A stretch of 64,000 bases of DNA from Pseudomonas rustica (GTDB lineage: Bacteria > Pseudomonadota > Gammaproteobacteria > Pseudomonadales > Pseudomonadaceae), in assembly GCF_018336155.1 (NCBI RefSeq), contig NZ_JAGYHF010000010.1, forward strand, positions 62,001 to 126,000, written 5' to 3'. The position numbers were made by a program, and so were the translations under genes. Shown in pieces: positions 58,783 through 64,000 of this stretch. Each line of letters begins with the position of its first letter. The first letter of the stretch is position 1. The notes beneath the pieces are model-generated. The model saw only the letters and a program-made list of their open reading frames with translations. It made no database searches and had not been told where the DNA came from.

Positions 58783-59430
58783 TCAGTGGGCCTTGAACAA
58801 CGTCACCGACACCACCTGCTCACCCTGCACCTCCAACCGCAGCAATGCGCGGGGCGACGGCTCATCCTCGAAACATTCAACAATCACCGCGTGCGCCGAA
58901 CTGGCCTGCAATGCCAGCTGCCGCGCATGTTTCAACAGGCGTTTCACCGCTGCACTGACCGGCATCGGCGCGTGCCCGCCGCGCACTTGCTCACAGAATT
59001 CCAACGCGATTTCACGGGGTGTCGGTGCCGGCGGTGATGCCAACCCAGACTCGTCGAACAGCCGATTGAGTTGTTCCGCCGCACTAACCGCCCGCGGAAA
59101 CCCCGCGAATGCCGAGGCCTGCAACAGCACCTCAGTCATTTCACCGGGGGCCAACCCCGAGGCCAGCCCTGTCTTCAGATGCACACTCAATGGCGGGCCG
59201 ACCATCCCTGACGCCACGATGGCGGCAAACGACACCGCTTCCCGCAGGCGCGGATCGAGGCCCGGGCGCGCGTGCAAATGCCCATAGACCACGCCAACCG
59301 CCAATTCACCCAGCGCGGGCACGGTGTGAAACAGCGCATCGAGCCGAGCGCCGCCGTCGGGTACAAGTTCGGTAAACGTCTGTCGGCCTTCGTGGTACAG
59401 CGAGGCCATGGGCGAGGGTGTGTGGTTCAT
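58783..59430 (-). CDS. Carboxymuconolactone decarboxylase family protein with C-terminal extension
   Basis: A 215-residue protein. Residues about 25-120 match the CMD fold (FHTVPALGELAVGVVYGHLH, RLREAVSFAAIVASG, GLAPGEMTEVLLQASAFAGF), but the CxxC of peroxidase members is absent, as in true lactone decarboxylases. The last ~80 residues are an extra part ending in strands (ALLRLEVQGEQVVSVTLF) that looks like an NTF2/SnoaL-type piece. GGATT precedes ATG 59430. Reaction unknown. It is downstream of nothing obvious on its strand; codBA starts 115 bases away on the same strand. Confidence 0.75.
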   Translation of the reverse strand: MNHTPSPMASLYHEGRQTFTELVPDGGARLDALFHTVPALGELAVGVVYGHLHARPGLDPRLREAVSFAAIVASGMVGPPLSVHLKTGLASGLAPGEMTEVLLQASAFAGFPRAVSAAEQLNRLFDESGLASPPAPTPREIALEFCEQVRGGHAPMPVSAAVKRLLKHARQLALQASSAHAVIVECFEDEPSPRALLRLEVQGEQVVSVTLFKAH

Positions 59431-59545
59431 TGGGAAATCCTCAAGAAAATGAGGATGGCGGCTGATCAACTACGCACAAACTTCAGCATGAAGGAGCATC
59501 CATCGCAGGGGTTGCCGGCGTCATTGCGACGCCGGTTTCTTCACC

Positions 59546-60781
59546 TTAGACGAACTCCACCACCGGCATCTGCCGTTTCATCAGCACTTTGCCGGCGCGA
59601 ATCGAATACAGCGGCAAACCCTGACTGCGGATCACCTCATAATCACTGTCCGCCGACAGAATCAGCAGGTTCGCCGGACGCCCCTGTTCCAGCCCATAAC
59701 GCTCGCCCAGATGCATCGCTTTGGCGCTATTGTCGGTGACCAGATCCAGCGCACTTTGCAGGTTGCGATAGCCGAGCATGTGGCAGATGTGCAGCCCGGC
59801 CTCAAGCACCCGCAGGATGTTGCCGTTGCCCAGCGGATACCACGGATCGACGATGGAATCCTGACCGAAACACACGTTCATCCCGGCTTCAAGCAACTCG
59901 TTCACGCGGGTCACGCCACGGCGTTTCGGGAAGTTGTCGAAGCGTCCTTGCAGGTGGATGCTTTCGGTTGGGCAGGAGACAAAACTGATCCCGGAATGCC
60001 CGAGCAGACGGAACAGTTTCGCGCAGTAAGCGTTGTCATAAGAACCCATCGCCGTGGTGTGGCTGGCGGTGACGAGGGCGCCCATGTCGCGGCTGCGTGC
60101 TTCTTCGGCGAGTACTTCGAGGAAGCGTGAGTGCGGGTCGTCGGTCTCGTCGCAATGCACGTCGACCAGGCAACCGGTGCGCTCGGCCAGGTCCATCAGA
60201 AACTTCACCGAACTGACGCCCTGATCGCGGGTGTATTCAAAGTGTGGAATGCCGCCAACCACGTCAGCACCCATGCGAATCGACTCTTCCATCAACTCGC
60301 GGCCATTGCGGAACGATTCGATGCCTTCCTGTGGGAACGCGACGATCTGCAGGTCGATCAGGTGACGGCTTTCTTCGCGCACTTCGAGCATGGCTTTCAG
60401 TGCGGTGAGTTGTGGATCGGTGACGTCGACGTGGGTGCGCACGTGCTGAATACCGTGCGCGGCGAGGGTCTGGATGGTTTTCTTGGCGCGGGTCTTGGTG
60501 TCTTCTTCGGTGATGGTGACCTTGCGCTCGCCCCAGCACTCAATGCCTTCGAACAGCGTGCCGCTCATGTTCCAGCGCGGTTCGCCGGCGGTGAGGGTGG
60601 CGTCGAGGTGAATGTGTGGCTCGACGAAGGGCGGCACCACCAGATTGCCGCCGGCGTCGAGGTCGTCGGGGCCCAGCGTCGGCGCTTCGGTCTGCCGGGC
60701 GATGCTGCGGATCAGGCCGTCTTCAAGGTGCAATTCGTGCAAACCTTCCTGGTTGCGCAAACGGGCGTTGATGATGTGCAT
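59546..60781 (-). CDS. codA: Cytosine deaminase
   Basis: Metal-dependent amidohydrolase of 411 residues that converts cytosine to uracil and ammonia. Metal and catalytic motifs are in place: PPFVEPHIHLD near residue 60, HVRTHVDVTDP, VDVHCDETDDPHSRFLE with the catalytic Glu, VTASHTTAM, and FGQDSIVDPWYPLG with the metal Asp. It matches E. coli CodA in order and length (427). It follows codB by 15 bases in one operon, giving uptake and deamination of cytosine as nitrogen and pyrimidine source. Confidence 0.95.
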   Translation of the reverse strand: MHIINARLRNQEGLHELHLEDGLIRSIARQTEAPTLGPDDLDAGGNLVVPPFVEPHIHLDATLTAGEPRWNMSGTLFEGIECWGERKVTITEEDTKTRAKKTIQTLAAHGIQHVRTHVDVTDPQLTALKAMLEVREESRHLIDLQIVAFPQEGIESFRNGRELMEESIRMGADVVGGIPHFEYTRDQGVSSVKFLMDLAERTGCLVDVHCDETDDPHSRFLEVLAEEARSRDMGALVTASHTTAMGSYDNAYCAKLFRLLGHSGISFVSCPTESIHLQGRFDNFPKRRGVTRVNELLEAGMNVCFGQDSIVDPWYPLGNGNILRVLEAGLHICHMLGYRNLQSALDLVTDNSAKAMHLGERYGLEQGRPANLLILSADSDYEVIRSQGLPLYSIRAGKVLMKRQMPVVEFV

Positions 60782-60796
60782 CAGGCGAATCCTTTT

Positions 60797-62068
60797 TTAT
60801 AAGTCTTGTAGTGGCGCGGCCGCGCTGCGAGCGCCGAGCGCGCCGGTGACGATGACATACGTTAACGCGGCAGCGGCGATGCCTACCAGCGGCGCAACCC
60901 ATGGCGAGCTGAACGCGGCGACGGTGCCGACCGCGTAAGCCCCGAGGCCCGGCCAGTTGAACGCCGGCAACCGTGCGTCGGCCAGGCGTGGATAGTGCCC
61001 GCGCCAGCGGTAGAAAAAGTCGGCCATGATCACCCCGCCAATCGGCGGAATCACCGTGCCGAGCAGAATCAGGTAGGGCACCAGCATGTCGTACATACCG
61101 AGCAGGGCGAGCAGGGTGCCAATCACCGCGCCGGCCAGGGTCACGGTCTTGCGCCGTCCGGTGCGCAGCAGGTTGCAACCGGCGACGGCGAAGTTGTAGA
61201 TGGTGTTGTCCTGGGTGCTCCAGATGTTCAGCAGCAGCATGGCCATCGCGGCCATGGCGAAGCCTTGCAACAGCAGCACTTCAACCACGTCCGGCTGCTG
61301 ATAAACGATGGCGCCGTACGCGCCGATCAGCACCATCAAACCGTTGCCGATGAAGAAACCGATCAGGCTGGCCAGCACCGCGACACGCGCCGAGCGCGAG
61401 AAACGCGTCCAGTTGGTCGCTTGCGTCGCGCCGCTGACGAAGGTGCCGAACACCAAAGTAATCGCCGTCGACCAGTCCAGCGAACCGCTCGGCACGACGC
61501 TGAGCAATCCTTGGAAACCGCCAACTTTCACTGTCGCCACCCACATCGACAGCATCAGCAGCAACATCATTGCCGGCACCGCGATGTACGACAGAATCTC
61601 CAGCCCGCGATAACCGACGTAAGCCGTGGCACAGAACACCAGACCGAACAGCACCATCAAGCCAAGCACCGTGCCTTGATCCAGATCGAAGTATTTGCCG
61701 AGCACCACCGCAGCCGTCGCGGTGCCCCAGGCGTACCAGCCAATCTGGGTGAAACCGAGGATCAGGTCGCTGAGTTTGCTGCCCACTTCACCGAAGCAAA
61801 AACGCCCCATCAACACCGAATTGAGGCCACTCTTGAAGGCGATGTAACCGAGGCCTGCCGCGTACAAACCGAGTAGCAGGTTGCCGACGATGATCACCGC
61901 CATCATCTCGCCGAAACTGAACGCCACGCCTAGCTTGCCGCCGGCAAACATGGTCGCGGTGAAAAACGTGAAGCCCAGTAACACCATCGCCGTAGAGGCC
62001 AGGCCTTTGCGCGCGTGCATCGGGACTTCGCTGAGGGGGTAATCGTTGCCGGGATCGTTCTGCGTCAT
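60797..62068 (-). CDS. codB: Cytosine permease
   Basis: A 423-residue inner-membrane transporter of the nucleobase-cation-symport-1 family with about 12 helices. CodB features are the start DYPLSEVPMHARKGLASTAM, FTFFTATMFAGGKLGVAFSF, and the ligand region IGWYAWGTATAAVVLGKY. It is the first gene of codBA. The upstream 240 bases contain a REP pair and no clear promoter. Confidence 0.95.
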   Translation of the reverse strand: MTQNDPGNDYPLSEVPMHARKGLASTAMVLLGFTFFTATMFAGGKLGVAFSFGEMMAVIIVGNLLLGLYAAGLGYIAFKSGLNSVLMGRFCFGEVGSKLSDLILGFTQIGWYAWGTATAAVVLGKYFDLDQGTVLGLMVLFGLVFCATAYVGYRGLEILSYIAVPAMMLLLMLSMWVATVKVGGFQGLLSVVPSGSLDWSTAITLVFGTFVSGATQATNWTRFSRSARVAVLASLIGFFIGNGLMVLIGAYGAIVYQQPDVVEVLLLQGFAMAAMAMLLLNIWSTQDNTIYNFAVAGCNLLRTGRRKTVTLAGAVIGTLLALLGMYDMLVPYLILLGTVIPPIGGVIMADFFYRWRGHYPRLADARLPAFNWPGLGAYAVGTVAAFSSPWVAPLVGIAAAALTYVIVTGALGARSAAAPLQDL

Positions 62069-62207
62069 GGGGCGGTCCTTGCTGGAGAGAGGGAGACGCG
62101 GGGGAGGGTTGCAGTGGTCGTGCCATGTTCCGGTTGGCGCGGGTTATGTATAGACGAGTCGCGTCAAACGGCGCGAAAACAGTGCACCCGAACACACCAA
62201 AGCCCAA

Positions 62208-62297
62208 TGTAGGAGCTGCCGAAGGCTGCGATCCTTTGATTTTGTTTTTTAGAAGCAAGATCAAAAGATCGCAGCCTTCGGCAGCTCCTACAGGGGA
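62208..62297. repeat. REP pair, GTAGGAGCTGCCGAAGGCTG class
   Basis: Long inverted arms (ATGTAGGAGCTGCCG... / ...CGGCAGCTCCTACAG) with about 25 bases between, upstream of codB and just after the hydrolase stop codon. Confidence 0.9.
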
Positions 62298-62308
62298 TTT
62301 GTGGTGGG

Positions 62309-63121
62309 TCAGAGGAAGCGCATCAGCGCAGCGACGATGGCTTCGGGGGCGTCTTCCTGGACGAGGTGGCCGGCGTTGGGAATCGGGTGGAATTGTGAGC
62401 CGGGGATTATCTTGTGCAATGCACGGCCACGCTCGATGGGAATCCACTGATCGTCTTTGCCCCAGAGAATCTGTACCCGACAACGGATCGTCGGGTACAA
62501 ACTTTCGGCCTCACGGGTATAGCGCTCATCCATCTGCGCAATCTGCCGATAGAACGCCGCTTGCCCGGGATCGCCGAGCCACGGCTCAACGTAGGGCGCG
62601 AGTTCGTCGTCGGGAATCGCCCGGTGAATCGCCCCGCGAATGTAGGTCGGCACGACGGCGCGCTGGATGTAATCGGGCAGACCGCTAAATGCCGCTTCAT
62701 GCTGGCGAACATGCTGCACAAACGGCGAGCCCCATGGCGTCAGCGCCACCGGATCGATCAGCGTCAGGCTGCGGTAATCCTTGCCATTGAGCAGGTGAGT
62801 GCGCAGCGCCGTGGCACCGCCAAAGTCATGGGCGACCACGTCGGGATTTTGGATGTTCCAGTGATCGAGCAACTGCGCCAACAACTGGTTTTGCACACCG
62901 AGGGAGACATCGGCGGCAGGTTTCGCGGAGCGTCCATAACCGAGCAAATCGAAGTAATACACGCGGTGCGTGGCAAAGAAGTGCGGCGCGATCCGATGCC
63001 ACACGTAAGACGAGAAAGGTGTGCCATGCACGAACACCAGCGGCGGGCCATCGCCACGTACGGCATGGCGCACTGAGTGACCGTTGAAGTCAAAGACCTG
63101 ATCCAGCAGCCAGTCTGTCAT
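62309..63121 (-). CDS. Alpha/beta hydrolase with Asp nucleophile (haloalkane dehalogenase / epoxide hydrolase type)
   Basis: A 270-residue cytoplasmic hydrolase. The oxyanion segment is VFVHGTPFSSYVWH, the nucleophile elbow is VVAHDFGGATAL with Asp in place of the usual Ser, and the catalytic His is in PNAGHLVQEDAPE. Asp nucleophiles mark dehalogenases and epoxide hydrolases. ILWGKDDQWIP carries the likely acid Asp. Cap residues that separate these two activities are not decisive by eye. AGGACAGG precedes ATG 63121. Confidence 0.85.
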   Translation of the reverse strand: MTDWLLDQVFDFNGHSVRHAVRGDGPPLVFVHGTPFSSYVWHRIAPHFFATHRVYYFDLLGYGRSAKPAADVSLGVQNQLLAQLLDHWNIQNPDVVAHDFGGATALRTHLLNGKDYRSLTLIDPVALTPWGSPFVQHVRQHEAAFSGLPDYIQRAVVPTYIRGAIHRAIPDDELAPYVEPWLGDPGQAAFYRQIAQMDERYTREAESLYPTIRCRVQILWGKDDQWIPIERGRALHKIIPGSQFHPIPNAGHLVQEDAPEAIVAALMRFL

Positions 63122-63163
63122 GGGCCTGTCCTCTTGGCGGGTGGGGAGCCAAAAAGCATAGGC

Positions 63164-63189
63164 ATAAAAAAACAGCCGTGAAGGCTGTT
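63164..63189 (-). terminator. Terminator for queD
   Basis: On the minus strand AACAGCC-TTCAC-GGCTGTT is followed by a T run. It lies beyond a REP pair after the queD stop. Confidence 0.75.
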
Positions 63190-63210
63190 CTTGAACATCA
63201 ACGCTATTCC

Positions 63211-63303
63211 CCTGTGGGAGCGGGCTTGCTCGCGAAAGCGGAGTGTCTGTCACATCAATGTCGATGTTCCGACGCCTTCGCGGGCAAGTCCGCTCCCACA
63301 GGG
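63211..63303. repeat. REP pair, GCTCGCGA class
   Basis: Inverted arms CCTGTGGGAGCGGGCTTGC... / ...AAGTCCGCTCCCACAGGG between queD and its terminator. Confidence 0.88.
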
Positions 63304-63327
63304 TTTTGCAGTGTTCTCAGGCTCGGG

Positions 63328-63684
63328 TTACTCGCCGCGATAGATGCAGCCGCTGGTGCACGTCTCGTGAATACGGATCGCGCTGAGTTCTGGCAGCAAC
63401 GGCTTCATTTCATTCCAGATGAATTTGGCCAGTACTTCGCTGGTCGGGTTTTCCAGGCCAGGAATGTCATTCAGGTAGTTGTGATCCAGACGCTCGTACA
63501 ACGGCTTGAAGATCGCTTTGATTTCCGAGAAATCACGGATCCAGCCAGTGTGCGGATCGAGGTCGCCGCTCAGGTGAAGCGCCACTTTGAACGAGTGACC
63601 GTGCAGACGTCCGCACTTGTGGCCGTCCGGGACGTGCGGCAGGCGGTGGGCGGATTCGAAAGTAAATTCCTTGAAGATTTCCAC
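63328..63684 (-). CDS. queD: 6-carboxy-5,6,7,8-tetrahydropterin synthase
   Basis: A 118-residue enzyme of the T-fold family making 6-carboxytetrahydropterin from dihydroneopterin triphosphate, the first committed step to preQ0 and queuosine. The zinc ligands and catalytic Cys are in FESAHRLP and HKCGRLHGHSF; the catalytic His/Asp segment is ERLDHNYLND, and the substrate-binding Glu is in RIHETCTSGC. Length equals E. coli QueD (121). It stands apart from queC and queE; queF of the same pathway is at the other end of the window. Confidence 0.96.
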   Translation of the reverse strand: MEIFKEFTFESAHRLPHVPDGHKCGRLHGHSFKVALHLSGDLDPHTGWIRDFSEIKAIFKPLYERLDHNYLNDIPGLENPTSEVLAKFIWNEMKPLLPELSAIRIHETCTSGCIYRGE

Positions 63685-63769
63685 GGTATTTTCGGCTCTG
63701 TTCAGATGGTGTTCGCCGCAGCGATTCGGGCAGGCGGCGAGTTTACCAGCTTGTGTTTGGCCGTGCTGA

Positions 63770-64000
63770 CTAAAGGGTCAGCAAGCGCTCGGCGAGGCGA
63801 CCGTTGGCAGTCAGTTCGAGAAACTCATCGCCCAGACGGCGGCTCTCGTCCATCGCCGCGTGCCAGTATTTCTGCCGGCTCGTTGCATCGCCCATGAAGC
63901 GTTTGAAGTCGTTACGATCGGGCAGTTTGCCGTAGGGCAGGCGCGCCAGGTATTCCTTCGACGGCGCGAGCAACAGCACGTCCTGCAAGCGCTGCACCGA
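63770..64000 (-). CDS. Unidentified protein, C-terminal end (cut by window edge)
   Basis: The frame enters from the right edge and ends at 63770, giving the last ~76 residues. Visible text such as EYLARLPYGKLPDRNDFKRF and YWHAAMDESRRLGDEFLELT is helical and charged, without membrane segments. I do not recognise the family; an internal GTG near 63997 is unlikely to be the true start because coding bias continues to the edge. It precedes queD on the same strand by about 85 bases. Confidence 0.6.
   Translation of the reverse strand, partial: SVQRLQDVLLLAPSKEYLARLPYGKLPDRNDFKRFMGDATSRQKYWHAAMDESRRLGDEFLELTANGRLAERLLTL

Overview
The window is a chromosomal segment of a Pseudomonas, most likely of the P. 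fluorescens group. Three things point there: high G+C coding DNA with strong third-position bias, many copies of the extragenic palindromes typical of that group, and a block (copRS, cupredoxin, queF, HAD protein, mlaA, PilZ, rssBC, tal) whose order matches, as I recall it, the PA2796-PA2810 region of P. aeruginosa. I saw no rRNA, tRNA, CRISPR array, phage or insertion sequence.

Layout. 1-9401 is core genome: the end of a LolC/E-type permease, the copper two-component system CopRS with a divergent cupredoxin, queF, a phosphonatase-like HAD protein that has lost its catalytic residues, mlaA, a PilZ protein, the RssB/RssC stress-signalling pair and transaldolase. 9604-33840 is a large exopolysaccharide locus in several transcription units: a secreted glycosidase; wzb-wzc-glycosyltransferase-pyruvyltransferase-wzx-wzy-acyltransferase-SGNH esterase; galU with a phosphomannomutase fragment; galE; a yjbE/gfcA-like small secreted protein with wza and yjbFGH (gfcBCD) homologues; wcaJ; two atypical winged-helix regulators; and uppP. 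The gene content predicts an acidic, pyruvylated and acylated polymer with a very small repeat unit, built from UDP-glucose and UDP-galactose.

33890-46148 is mixed and partly accessory: dusA, a thioredoxin in AT-rich DNA, a DUF6124 gene behind a long structured leader that could switch between two folds, a PseH-like acetyltransferase, a PheC-like periplasmic dehydratase, an orphan SinI-type restriction endonuclease, the copAB copper-resistance operon with a CopR box like the one beside copRS, an RNase T2, a diguanylate cyclase and a glycine-rich secreted protein.

46336-64000 holds transport and metabolism: emrAB-type efflux behind a perfect palindrome, an AraC regulator with a divergent MFS pump, a complete fecI-fecR-fecA iron signalling system, another MFS protein, a DapF-like protein without its two catalytic cysteines, codBA for cytosine use, an alpha/beta hydrolase with an Asp nucleophile, queD and a cut-off gene at the right edge.

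The intergenic gaps are filled with four classes of REP palindromes, mostly as inverted pairs (REPINs). There are two cases of one pair nested inside another and one tandem triplication with a 136-bp period.
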